From Lumbricus rubellus (Eukaryota; Annelida; Clitellata; Crassiclitellata; Lumbricidae): a stretch of 64,000 bases of DNA. Positions within the stretch are counted from its first letter, which is position 1, and each line of letters begins with the position of its first letter. This document shows positions 47,214-57,955 of the stretch, piece by piece. The notes below the pieces were generated by a model. That model did not search any database, had not been told where the DNA came from, and worked only from the letters and a program-made list of their open reading frames with translations. Made by a program: the position numbers and the translations under genes. The stretch spans positions 31,671,494 through 31,735,493 of the forward strand of contig OX243811.1 in assembly GCA_945859605.1 (NCBI GenBank), written 5' to 3'.

Positions 47214-48089
47214 AATGTAGGACATTTTCCCAGACATATTCCCCGGACAATGGACATATTCCTTCCGAACATTTACCCCCCCCCCCCCCGGACGTTTCCC
47301 CCCCCCCCCGACCTAGGACATTTCCCCCCCCATAAGGGTCCCTATGTTAATCAATGAATGACTGCAATAACCCTATCACTAACCCTAACCGACCATCACG
47401 ATGCCTATCCTGACCCTAACCGACCCTCACGATGCCTAGCCTGGCCCTAACCGACCCTCACCATGCCTAACCTATTTTAATTAACGACTGCACTAACCCT
47501 ATCACTAACCCTAACCGACCCTCACTATGCCTAACCTGATCCTAACCGACCCTCACGATGTCTAACCTGAACCTAACCAACCCTGACGATGCCTAACCTA
47601 TGTTAATGAATGACTGCACTAACCCTATCACTAACCCTAACCGACCATCACTATGCGTAACCTGACCCTAACCGACCCTCACGATGTCTAACCTGAACCT
47701 AACCAACCCTGACGATGCCTAACCTATGCTAATGAATGACTGCACTAACCCTATCACTAATCCTAACCGACCCTCACGATGCCTAACCTGACCCTAACCG
47801 ACCCTAATCTATGTTAATGAATGACTGCACTAACCCTATCACTAACCCTAACCGACCCTCACGATGCCTAACCTGACCCTAACCGACCTTCACGATGCCT
47901 AACCTGAACCTAACCAACCCTTACGATGCCTAACCTATATGTACAGAGGGTGGAAATGTCCGAAGGTAACTGTCCGGGGGGGGGGTATATGTCCTAGTCA
48001 AAAACGGGGTGAAAACGTCCGGGGGGTAATTGTCCGGGGGGAATATGTCCGGGGGGGAAATGTAAGGGGGGGTAAATGTCCGGCTACCG
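47214..48089. mobile_element. Foldback element 4, same subfamily as element 2 but inverted
   Basis: Left AATGTAGGACATTTTCCC; right AATGTCCGGCTACCG, the complement of the element 2 start. Perfect 9-bp duplication AAATAGTCG (47205-47213, 48090-48098). The core (47345-47935) is a long C-rich minisatellite CCCTAACCGACCCTCACGAT then GCCTAACCTGA, with higher-order blocks that restart at ATGAATGACTGCACTAACCC. Confidence 0.93.
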
Positions 48090-48098
48090 AAATAGTCG

Positions 48099-48285
48099 GC
48101 CGTTACCGAATCCACTTTAAGCCATGGCGTAGGGACCTTAAGCAAGTCCTTCTCTCACCAGCGTTTCTGCGTGAAACTCAGGTGCACATGGTGTGTCCGC
48201 GCTGTAGTCTGGAGCGCCTCTCGGTAGTGACATTGAAGGACCGCTATTGCAAGTGCACATGCAAACAAACAAAACATAGCAAACC
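48099..48285 (+). repeat. SINE-A, 5'-incomplete
   Basis: GGGACCTTAAGCAAGTCCTT, GCGTGAAACTCAGGTGCA, GTCTGGAGCGCCTCTCGG, GAAGGACCGCTATTGCAA, then GTGCACATGCAAACAAAC. Foldback element 4 is inserted at its 5' side. Confidence 0.7.
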
Positions 48286-49016
48286 AAAGGCATATATTTT
48301 GCATATAATTATCTGGAATTAACAACATGTATGGTTGTAATTAAATTAATGTTTCCCTTTGCCACTGATCTTGTGCATTCTGTGCACTCTTGTCTTTGAT
48401 TTTACTTGTTTTAAATAAATAACTCTGCACACGAGGTCAAATGGCCTTGGTCAGATTATGATGCATTGGTGATTAGCCATAGATGCAATTGGCATTACTT
48501 CTGTCACTATGCAGTTTTGTGGAAAAGTGTGTGCTGTGTCCTCTCATCAACAGTGAGTGCATATTGTGATTGGATTTCTCTAGTTATAATCTCAAGCTGT
48601 TTTTATTTTTGTGCGTTTTTTCGTTATTTCCTTATGAGAATAACCCTGTATCCTATTGATGGACACTATTATATTCCTACCTTGATTTAGTGAATATGTA
48701 GTGTAAGATAGGCCTAATAAAACGCTGCATAGACACTTCCGCCAGTCTTAATTGCATTCGAAGCAATATAAATAATCTGTGTGTATATAATATATACAAA
48801 CATATTATGTTTGTCTCTTTACCTGTCTGCCTGGCTGTCTGCTCGCCCGCCCCTCTCACAGCCACCCACCCGCCCGCTGTCTGTCTGTCTATCTAGACTC
48901 TATCTATACTGCCTGTCTTTCTGCCTACCTGCCAGCTTACCCTACCTCCCGCCCGACCACCAGCGCTCCTGGCCCTCGGACTGACATAAATAAACATTAT
49001 GAACATTGAACAGACG

Positions 49017-49018
<2 letters not shown>

Positions 49019-49050
<32 letters not shown>
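49019..49050. repeat. (CA)n microsatellite
   Basis: Pure CACACA run of about 32 bp. Confidence 0.95.
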
Positions 49051-49053
<3 letters not shown>

Positions 49054-49098
49054 TCGGATATACAGGCTCTAATCATACACGCAGTTTTACATTTATTC

Positions 49099-49172
49099 AT
49101 TCATTCGGAAAATACTATAGCGCCTCTTCAAGGACAAGGAGCTACTCTGTGGCGCTCCCAGCCCAACCACGT
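49099..49172 (-). repeat. SINE-A tail fragment, reverse
   Basis: ACTATAGCGCCTCTTCAAGG and CTCTGTGGCGCTCCCAGCCC. Confidence 0.65.
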
Positions 49173-49696
49173 CTGTAGAATATAATTAATTATAGGCCTA
49201 CATATTCACGAACAGTCATAAAACCGGATAGTCACAGAAAATGATAGACAGGTAGGCCTGCTAATGACCAGTGCATGGTACACACCAGCAGGCAGACCTA
49301 AACATAATAAATTAACACTTGAGTGCCCAATGTATTTTTTGGTGCACGAAGGCCCAAGGAAGGGGGGGGGGGGTCCGCGCGGACCCCAGTGTTTTTATGC
49401 TAATTTTTTGAGAAGGGATTAGAATATCATAACAGAATTTGGTTCTGTGTAATCCCAAATGAATTTGCTATCGAATGATGTATCTTATATTACAATTGCA
49501 CCACCTGGTGTAAAATAATCGTGTAAAAATCTCGTGACACATTATATGCTTGCTTGCGTTATTTACCGAAGGAAGCCTATAGGCCTACGCTTGTATGAAT
49601 ATCAGCCGCATATCTTGCGGTACCCTTAGTATGTGCTGTGGTTGTGGTGTACAGGGTAGGACGATACTCACGAAAAATATACCATTCAAAGCCCAA

Positions 49697-49974
49697 AATG
49701 GTCGTGGACGGACAAAATGTCCCCGGACAAAATGTTCCGGATAAAATGTCTCCGAACAAAATGTCCCCGGACAAAATGTCCCCGGACAAAATGTCCCCGG
49801 ACAAAATGTCCCCGGACAAAATGTCCCCGGACAAAATGTCCCCGGACAAAATGTCCTCGGACAAAATGTCCCCGGACAAAATATCCCCGGACAAAATGTC
49901 CCCGGACAAAATGTCCCCGGACAAAATGTCCCCGGACAAAATGTCCCCAGATAAAATGTCCCCGGACATTATAG
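49697..49974 (+). repeat. 15-bp tandem array, ~17 copies (GGACAAAATGTCCCC)
   Basis: Near-perfect GGACAAAATGTCCCC repeats. Each contains GGACAAAATGTCC, an almost perfect palindrome, and ends in GGACATTATAGTCC. The word resembles the arms of the foldback elements at 42.7-48.1 kb. Open frames on both strands here (KMSPD and GDILS repeats) are artefacts. Confidence 0.95.
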
Positions 49975-50430
49975 TCCATAGCCCAGGAGCAAATAATACA
50001 ATAGCATATGCTGTTGTGTGTTGCAACGCTAAAAATAATTGATAATCGAAGAAAGATGGTCATAAAGTCCACAAACTCAAAGAAAACTTATATTTCTGAA
50101 ATTTTTCGCGTACCTCTTACCGGCACCTGTCGTACTTCTATGGGTACGCGTACCACAGTTTGAGAACCCCTGATCTACGGCCTAGAATGGTTAGCACAGG
50201 CACACAAAGTCCCATAAGACAGATAGGAGCTTGGCCTGCTAGGAAATTACGCATGTAGGATTCGAAGTACATGTAAAAGCATCGGCAGATTTCTGCTAGT
50301 TCAACAAAACATGACTGTTAGCTAGCACAAAGAGTAACACTGAACCTGACAGATGAGTTAAGCCCACTGTTAAGGGATTGAAAACATTTATTTGTACCCA
50401 GTGGCGTAGCCAAGAATTTTTGATAGGGGG

Positions 50431-51187
50431 CAGTGATACCGCTCCAAATTTTAAGAAAAGCCAAGATGGGGCCTTGAAAAATGCCAAGAAAAGCCAAGTT
50501 AATATAATTATGAACTATGTCTTCTATTTTATTTCAACAGAAGCTATTTTATCCAATAAATTGTGATGTTTATGAAATTATGTATAATTAACCCTGAAAT
50601 TAATATGCTAAATTGTTAATAATTGGTTCCGTTCGCTGATTTTCTAACAAACTAACATCATTTCGGAACATAGTGCGCTAGTTTTGAGAAATAGCCTAAA
50701 CGTCATCTTCACTTTAGTTGTTTTCTTGAGTCCAGAATTTTTGTGCTTTTTGTGTGATCTTGTAAGCCATTAGAGCTGATTTGTCTGCATTTCTAAGATT
50801 AATGTCTATTGTTATTAATATAAGTATCTGTGGTCAACTTATCATTTATCTTTATCAAGTTATTTGCGATTTTGCGAGGAATCTCGCGAAATTGCATGTG
50901 ACGTCACAAAAACTAATATACAGAGCAAATAGTTTAGAGAATAATAAGTCGGATAAATACTAGTCAGTATAGATGAAGCCATAGTTAAATTGCTGCTAAG
51001 ATTATTTAGTGGATTATTGCTTAAAGTAGTGTTATTTAGTGGATTATTGCTGAGATTATTGTTATTTAGTGGGCAGAAAAAAAAAGCCAAGTAAAAAAGC
51101 CAAGGTCCCTTGAAAAAAAGCCAAGATCCCAAGATACGATTGAAAAAGACAAGATCTTGGGAAAAAAGCCAAGGAGCGGTATCACTG
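50431..51187. mobile_element. hAT-type MITE with perfect 8-bp duplication
   Basis: Terminal repeats CAGTGATACCGCTCC and GGAGCGGTATCACTG are perfect inverses. Flanks ATAGGGGG (50423-50430) and ATAGGGGG (51188-51195) are identical. CAGTG ends and 8-bp duplications are the hAT hallmark. AAAAGCCAAG is repeated many times next to both ends, as subterminal transposase sites are in hAT elements. It is inserted in an older repeat that starts CAGTGGCGTAGCCA. Confidence 0.93.
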
Positions 51188-51290
51188 ATAGGGGGTGTTA
51201 TGGCCGATTTTTTTATATTAGTGTATGAAAACCTTTAAAAAGGTTTTTCCTAAGTCCATGGGGGTTTAATCCCTCCAGCCCTAAAAGTGG

Positions 51291-51485
51291 GGCGCGGTGG
51301 TGTAGTGGCGGCGTCGTTGCCTTGGAGCCGGAAGGTTCGAGGTTCGAATCCACCGCGTAAGAACCTTGGGCAAGTCCTTCACTCACAATTGCTCAGCGCT
51401 TCGGCGTGAAACTCCGATGCAGTGTACGCTCTTCATTCGGGAGAGCTTGAAGGGGCGCTATAACAAGTGCACATACAAACAAACC
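51291..51485 (+). repeat. SINE-A, best full-length copy
   Basis: Reads GGCGCGGTGGTGTAGTGGC (A-box-like), GGAGCCGGAAGGTTCGAGG with TTCGAATCCACC (B box), AACCTTGGGCAAGTCCTTC, GCTTCGGCGTGAAACTCCG, AGCTTGAAGGGGCGCTATAA, and CAAGTGCACATACAAACAAA. The pol III promoter boxes mark a tRNA-derived SINE. The ACCTTGGGCAAGT block resembles the CORE-SINE/MIR core. Confidence 0.9.
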
Positions 51486-51559
51486 CTGCTTGTCAACGCC
51501 ACTGCTTGTACCCATCGCCTCCAAATGGTTGTTGTCGGGAACTCATTGTGATTGTTTTG

Positions 51560-51895
51560 ACGATGAATCACAGCGCTCCTCCACGCGACCCGGGTTCAAG
51601 CCTCGCACAGGGCAAACAATTTATTTTAATTTTCTACTAGCTGCCAGTGGCGTTTTCTGTTGTGTTGTTTGCCTCTGATTCTGCTGAAAAATAAGATAGC
51701 CTCCCACTTCTGGCTTGGCCGAACCAGGAGTGATCCAGCACTTAGGCCATTATTGTTAAGCAGAACCCACTGCTGTAAAGCCGACCTGCGTGTCGTTCTA
51801 TAGTGGGCCGTATTTCATATAACCCTTGCATGTAATCATTCTGCGCTTTGTCAGATTGAAAGTTAATAAACGAATATTATTATTCCTTTGATATC
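51560..51895 (+). repeat. SINE-D-like element, different tail
   Basis: Possible B box CCGGGTTCAAGCC and an end of TTGAAAGTTAATAAACGAAT followed by ATTATTATT. A separate tRNA-related SINE abutting SINE-A is the best reading; its 5' border is unclear. Confidence 0.45.
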
Positions 51896-52513
51896 ATATA
51901 AAGTGTGTTTGAGCCGCATCTATAGGCGCTAGTCAGAAGCTGCCCAAGGCAAAAAGGTGTCAACCGCGTGTATGACCTACTTTAATTAAGGCGCAAATCT
52001 TATATGGCATGGAAACACCTCAAGGTTCTTTGAATACACGTGTGGATTGATCTTGGACACACCTTTGTATTGGAACCTGCATCACCTGCCGCTCAGAAAT
52101 TAGGTCAACCAGGTATCATCGTGGCATCATGATGTTATTATTGCAATGGCAATTTACATGATCTGAAACGAATTCAAAATAATCGACAGAGCATGGCATT
52201 AATACAAATAACGTTCAAACTGCTGAAGCGTTTTATGGCTGCCTATGAGTTGAGACCCATAATATTTAGATTATCTTGAGATTGCTTTTTACAATACACA
52301 ATATGACACACAAAGACACACACACGCGCACACATGCAGCATTCAAGCTTACAAAGCAATTCCCCAATTAGGTAATATTATTAGCACTAGTTACAAAACT
52401 CATACCATCTCGCCGGATATGAGTTTTCACTATAAGACAATCAAGAATGTTATTGCTTCAACCATACAGTCATACAAGCGCATGGTTACTGGCCAGTAGC
52501 TATTATTTTATAC

Positions 52514-53070
52514 CAGGTGGTGCTATTGTGATATAATATATATCAATCGATTGCAAATTTAGATGGGATTACTCACAACTAAATTTTATAACGATATTCC
52601 AATCCCTTCTCAAGATATTAACATGAACACGCGGGGGTCCGCACCGGACGTATAGGCTTTCCTTCGATAAATAACGCAAGCATGCAAGCATAACATATGT
52701 ATTACGAGATTTTTACACTATTAGTTTACACCAGGTGGTGTTATTGTGCTATGAGATACATCAATCGATTGCAAATTCATTTGGGATTACATTGAAATAA
52801 ATTCTATAACGATATTCCAATCCCTTCTCAAGATATTGGCATGAAAACGCTGGGCTTCCTTTGGTCAATAACGCAAGCAAGCATAAAATGTGTATCACGA
52901 GATTTTACACTATTATTTAACACCATGTGGTGTTATTGTCATATAAGATACACCAATCGATTGCAAATTCATTTGGGATCACATAGAACTAAATTCTGTA
53001 ACGATATTCCAATCCCTTCTCAAGATATTAACATAAAACGCTGGGGTCCGCGCGGACCCCACCTTGGGCC
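52514..53070 (+). repeat. ~200-bp tandem triplication
   Basis: Three units start ACCAGGTGGTG / ACACCAGGTGGTG / ACACCATGTGGTG at about 52514, 52730 and 52919. All carry ATCAATCGATTGCAAATT and CCAATCCCTTCTCAAGATAT. One inverted copy lies at about 49345-49560. Confidence 0.85.
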
Positions 53071-53137
53071 TTCGTGTACCAAAAAATACCTTGGGCACTC
53101 GAGTGCTAATACTATGGGATCCGCACATTGAGTATGT

Positions 53138-53372
53138 ATGTATGTGCACTTGTTGAAGCACTATAAGTCTTCTTTCAAATGCTACTCAAAAGCGCTTGCA
53201 ACTACAGCACGGACACTGAATCTGAGTTTCACGCTTATGCGTTGAGCAATTATTGCGAGTTAAGGAGTTGCCTAAGGTCCATATGAGGCGGTTTGAAGCG
53301 GATTCGAACATGCAGCCCTTCGACTGCAAGGCAACGAATAATCGAATATACCCAACACACCACAGCGCCACA
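53138..53372 (-). repeat. SINE-A, diverged full-length copy, reverse
   Basis: Read in reverse: GCGCTGTGGTGTGTTGGGT, GGTTCGAATCC-like CCGCTTC, ACCTTAGGCAACTCC, GCGTGAAACTCAGATTCAG, ATAGTGCTTCAACAAGTGC. Confidence 0.65.
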
Positions 53373-53499
53373 CAGCAGTACATAGGAGAAGCCTATGCGC
53401 TGTGGCACTCGGGCACAATGTGCGCATATCTACGCCTATAGAAAAGCTGGCAATAATCAATAAATGAAAAGTTTCAATTCCAATGAAATACTAGGAATC

Positions 53500-54110
53500 A
53501 GGGAAAGACAGTGAAAAAAATGACCAGATATCACGAATCAAATGCCACTAACACCCGCTCTCTGATTTTTGGTGCCGCCTCCCAGACAGCCAGAAATCGC
53601 AGTGCCCGTACCATGCCAACCTACTTAGCCCACAGCGGCAAACTCGGGGCTCACGGCATCTTCGCCCATCTGGAAACGCCCATCGTACCTCATTCGGCCC
53701 AATAGAGTAGCCCAATAGGGGAGCGGATGATCTTTCCCAAACAGGCCCAACGTACATTCTTCGCCTCATTGAGCACCGCGTGGTGCATAGGTTGCGCCTA
53801 TGAATTTATCTGCCGGCCCAGCGGTGTATAAGTGCGGGCTTCTATTCATTGTTATGGCGTCGGCGTCTAGGGGCCCACTGGTGTAAATTCATCGCTATCT
53901 GTCGGCGCGGCATTGGTGTTTGTAAGGGGCCACCTATTGCTCCCCAGGCTACCATCACACTTCTCTAATGGCCTTTATAGGGCCGCTATTGGCAAATGAT
54001 CGGCCGCTGTCGGCGCTATGAGGTTGGCTGTACTTGGGACTATGGGTTGCCATCCATTCTTCCTACAGTCAGCCCTCACAATGCCTCTAATGGCAATATG
54101 AAGACCAGGT
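53500..54110. other. GC-rich, unassigned segment
   Basis: A 600-bp stretch clearly GC-richer than its surroundings, with repeated GGCCC / GCGCC words (GGTTGCGCCTATGAATTT, CTGTCGGCGCTATGAGG). No long frame or recognised domain. It could be an old repeat or a foreign fragment. Confidence 0.3.
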
Positions 54111-54179
54111 GTAGACCTATAAATGTGGTTGTAACCGATTCTCAGGTGAATTTCTGCAATTTCCAATCACAAAATTAAT

Positions 54180-55395
54180 CCCACAAGAACCCTGACATCT
54201 GAGATTCGATTTAGGAGCCCAAATATACTTCTTACATGCAATAGAAAAACGCAAGTTTCCATGAAAATAATTTTTAACAAAGTTCACACCATTCATTGTA
54301 TTAAAAATAAAAACAATATTTATGACAGTAACACATGCAATACATTTTCAAAATCATTAATTCCATTCAATTGGCAAGAGGAATATTATCCAGCTAAATT
54401 TATAATGCAAGATTAATTATTTAAACATAAGACTTCTGAAATGTCAAAATCATTCATTTATCTAGAGACTTGAATCAACATTTCACTCAGAGAAAATTGA
54501 GATTGTCGGAAACAAAAGCTTATCCAACAGACTGAGTTCAGCTAAATTAGGGCAATATAAATCATATTAAAAAGAGAAAATGCAACCAAAAAACAGTCAT
54601 ACAACCAATATTCAATTGTTAAAATGCATGATACAACAGTCTTTATAATTATCACACATTAGATAAAAATGATTTGTGTAAAAATTGAATTTATTTACCT
54701 GAAAAACTTAATTAATAAATCTATTTAAAAATGAGAATGTTAAATATTAAATTTTAAATGTTTTAGAGAAATGACTACATACACACAAACAGAACAAATG
54801 CATTCCACAAAAAGTTTACTAGCCTTCGGTTTATAACCACACAAATTAGATAATGAAGGTAAAAAAGTATCCTCAGAGCTAATTAAATTAGGGCGATATT
54901 TAAAAAACTTTATTACAGTTTTGAGTGCTAATTATAAGCGAAAACAATGTTTTAGCGAACCACTCATAAATACACATTTGTTCATAACAAGATATCAAAT
55001 TGATTATTATTTCTAGTTACAACAACACCCTGATTTAAACACACTAGCATATTAAGAATAATAATAAAAATCAAAGCAACATCATTCTGATTGCATGAAA
55101 AATACAATTTTCCTCTTAAATACATTTTCAACAATTCTTCAGCACACCGCCCCCTTGACAATCATTGCATACATTAACAATCATGTTTACTGAAACGCAA
55201 ACCATGTGTCAATAGAACCGCAGGTCGCACAATTCAAAAATAGATCATTGGAAATAGCTCAAATAATCATATAGTTGCTGTTTTTACACTAAAACAATAT
55301 CATCTCTGCACATATAAAACAAAACATGCATTGGCAGCAAAAAAATAAACAAAAAGTTGACAAATTTGGAGTTAGTGCTTTTGCGCTCAAAGAAG
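54180..55395. other. AT-rich, nothing recognised
   Basis: Uniform AT-rich sequence without frames, repeats or element ends that I can recognise. Confidence 0.4.
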
Positions 55396-55404
55396 ATGGC
55401 ATTC

Positions 55405-55470
55405 ATTCATTTTATATAGCGCCTCTTCAAGATATCTACTCATAGGCACTCTCGGCGCTAACTAGCCCAA
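55405..55470 (-). repeat. SINE-A tail fragment, reverse
   Basis: TTCATTTTATATAGCGCCTC then TTCAAGATATCTACTCATAG. Confidence 0.65.
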
Positions 55471-55963
55471 ATGATATTAATTAATAGTCATAGCGAGCGA
55501 AAAATAACACGTTGCAAAACAAAACAGTTAGCTGAGAGTCACCTGTGGCGAGCCCTCACAAACACGTAGAGTTGACCATCGGATCCCCGTAGACAGCTGG
55601 TAGATGGCAGGGCATATATATATATATACATATATATGGCATATAGAGTCTTATATAACAACACAAACATCAGCAATAACACTTAACAGAATAAATACAT
55701 GTCCCCCATCTAAAATGAAATGAGTAATCACAGAAACATAAAAGTAAATGGATAAAATAGAGAAATATCAACCATAACAATAATAATCCTGTGAAAACGT
55801 ATTCATAATTTTATGTAACCGCAGCGTAAATATTTCCACGTTCAGAAACTTTCACACCAATCTCATAAACACTGAAAAACCTGGCTCTTAATTAAATATT
55901 AAACCTCTAAATAACACTTTAAGAGGGGTTTTAGAGTATATAACGGCAACACTGTGGTATATA

Positions 55964-57193
55964 AAGGGTGGGTTAAAAAAAGAACACCCCTAAGGTTTTT
56001 TGCCAATATCTTGGCCAGAAGTAAGAATTTCAAAATGAAATTTTACAGGCTTAAAGACATTTCATATTTACACACGATGGCCAGATTTCATCACAATATT
56101 TCAAACAGAACAAAAGTTATATCACATTTAGTGACGCCACCCACCATTTTTTTGAAGATTTAAAAGCGTATCACAAAAAAGTAGCAAAAACGCAGTTTTA
56201 TTAAGTCTCGTCTCAAATAATTGTTATCAAATAGCTTTGATTTTGCCAGGTGATCATTATAATTACTTTTTTTTAAACAGGGTACAAGTGTAGCTGCACA
56301 TCACTGAGAAGTCACTTAGCAAGATTACAATCAAGTTGGTAAATAAGGAATCTGTCAGATTATTAATTTTGCTATTAATGCTGCACATCACTGAGAAGTC
56401 ACTTAGCAAGATTACAATCAAGTTGGTAAATAAGGAATCTGTCAGATTATTAATTTTGCTATTAAAGCAGTAAAATTCAAATTTCTTTTAAAAAATGGCT
56501 AACGTGTCAATGACAGACAAAATATGTATTCAGACAACTCTTGAACAAGATCCTGGAGATGTAAGGCTATGAGCAACGTTTACTCTGATAAACAGTGAGA
56601 GTCTAAACATTAAGAGTTAAGCTGAGATTTGCCGTGAATGAAAGGAGATCGGCTCAATGTCGATTGGTCTGGTTTCATTGAGAAAGCCAACGGCCCCAAA
56701 TCTCCGGATTTGAACCCGATGGATTGATAATTAATTGCGGAGAAATATCACAATCTGCAACCAAAACCATGAGCGGTAAGAGAATTGATGAGCGCATTGG
56801 AGTTGATATGGGAAGATTTGCCTAAAGTTGTAATGCATCAACAGGTCCATCAAGAACTTTGCAGAGACTCAAAATAAGTTTTGGCATTGGTAGTGCTTCA
56901 CAAGTTGTGAAGCACTATCAAGTTCATTTCACAATAGTTATTTGAGATGACACTTAATAAAATCGTGTTTTTATTACCTTTTCTTGTGTTACGTTTTTGA
57001 ATCATCAAAAAAGGTGGGTGGCTTCACAAAAAGCGATATAGCTTTGTTTTTTTAAAAATAGTTTGATGAAATCTGGCCATCATGTGTAAATATGATTTGT
57101 CTTTAAGCCTGTAAAATTTCAATTTCGAAATTCTTACTTCTGGCCAAGATATTCGCAAAAAAACTAGGGGGTGTTTTGTTTTGGCCCACCGTG
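55964..57193. mobile_element. Mariner-type element, second copy, transposase remnant inside
   Basis: Same family as 14511-15683. The left end AAGGGTGGGTTAAAAAAAG and right end TTTTGGCCCACCGTG are inverted, with the arms sharing ATATCTTGGCCAGAAGTAAG and its inverse. It retains more interior than the first copy, plus an 86-bp tandem duplication (56293-56378 and 56379-56464). Confidence 0.8.
56480..56905 (+). pseudogene. Degenerate mariner transposase
   Basis: In-frame NGPKSPDLNPMD then stop at about 56689-56727 matches the mariner motif (P-x-S-P-D-L-N-P) that carries the third catalytic Asp. It is followed by shifted frames reading MSALELIWEDLPKVV and a C-terminal piece parallel to that in the first copy. 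Multiple stops and shifts: non-functional. Confidence 0.65.
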
Positions 57194-57736
57194 CAGACAG
57201 TGTAAAGTGCACGAACACAGCATAAGTTCCCACAACCCACCCAAGGGTCGGCTTAGCCAGACATTGGGCACAGATGCGCTGGTAAAATGACCAGGACGTT
57301 ATCGACCCTTGCATGACTGCCAGTTAAATTTGACTCTCCTAAATTGTGATCAATAGTTCAATTGACACTATGAAGTTCAATCTGACTGTGGCATAAGTTT
57401 TAAATAATAAAATATATAATATCTTTGTGTAATTTCAAGCTGCATTGCGATTACAATTTATAGTATGAACAAATGACAAGTTATACTTCAAGAGTCAAAT
57501 TTAACCGACAGCCATGCAAAGCTTTCATAATGCTTCACTGCCTTTTAATTACGCCATCTGCCAAATGGAAGGTTGAGCAGACCTTTGGGAGGGTAGAGGG
57601 AAGCAATCCCACAACCATGCACTTTCGTCCCAGAGTGCTGCCATTATCCTAAACCTTAGCCATAGTATTAAACAAATAAATATGTATATAAATACACAAT
57701 TACACACACAATCACACATACATAAATGACCGTGGT

Positions 57737-57955
57737 GCTGCACGGTGGTGTAGCGGTGGCGTCGTTGCCTTGGAGCTGGAAGGTTCGAATCCACCTCACC
57801 GTGTAAGGACCTTGGGCAAGTCCTTCACTCACAATTGCTCATTGCATCAGCGTGAAACTCCGATGCAGTGTCCGCTCTGCATTCGTGGATCGCCGCCTCT
57901 GAGTGAAGAGAGCTTGAAGGGGCGCTATAACAAGTGCACATACAAACAAACAAAC
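57737..57955 (+). repeat. SINE-A, full-length copy
   Basis: GCTGCACGGTGGTGTAGCGG, GAAGGTTCGAATCCACC, GGACCTTGGGCAAGTCCTTC, GCGTGAAACTCCGATGCAG, AGCTTGAAGGGGCGCTATAA, CAAGTGCACATACAAACAAA. Very similar to the copy at 51291. Confidence 0.9.

Larger units (their letters stand above)
49316..53105. mobile_element. Possible 3.8-kb composite element with long inverted termini
   Basis: CACTTGAGTGCCCAATGTAT at the left and ATACCTTGGGCACTCGAGTG at the right are inverted copies. The similarity continues for about 240 bp (GGTCCGCGCGGACCCC, TTGAGAAGGGATTRGAATAT, ATCCCAAATGAATTTGC, ACACCAYGTGGTGTT). The right arm is present as three tandem units. TTAA precedes the left end and CTAA follows the right, weakly suggesting a piggyBac-like target. 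The interior holds other inserted elements and no transposase. Confidence 0.5.

Noticed and set aside
42756..48089. Possible chromosome end or telomere, from TTAGGG-like repeats
   Set aside because: Repeats are degenerate, lie inside elements with target duplications, and occur in both orientations with ordinary sequence on both sides.
49697..49974. CRISPR array, from regular short repeats
   Set aside because: Units are contiguous 15-mers without unique spacers, in a eukaryotic sequence.
49577..50072. KMSPD / GDILS / FVRGH repeat proteins that could look like structural repeats
   Set aside because: 15-bp satellite read in several frames on both strands; unit length divisible by three explains the openness.
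51291..51360. Functional tRNA gene, from the A- and B-box-like words
   Set aside because: The cloverleaf does not close with a proper acceptor stem, and the same head recurs with a shared non-tRNA body and tail, so it is a SINE. The same applies to the copies at 40269, 57737, 58735 and 61327.
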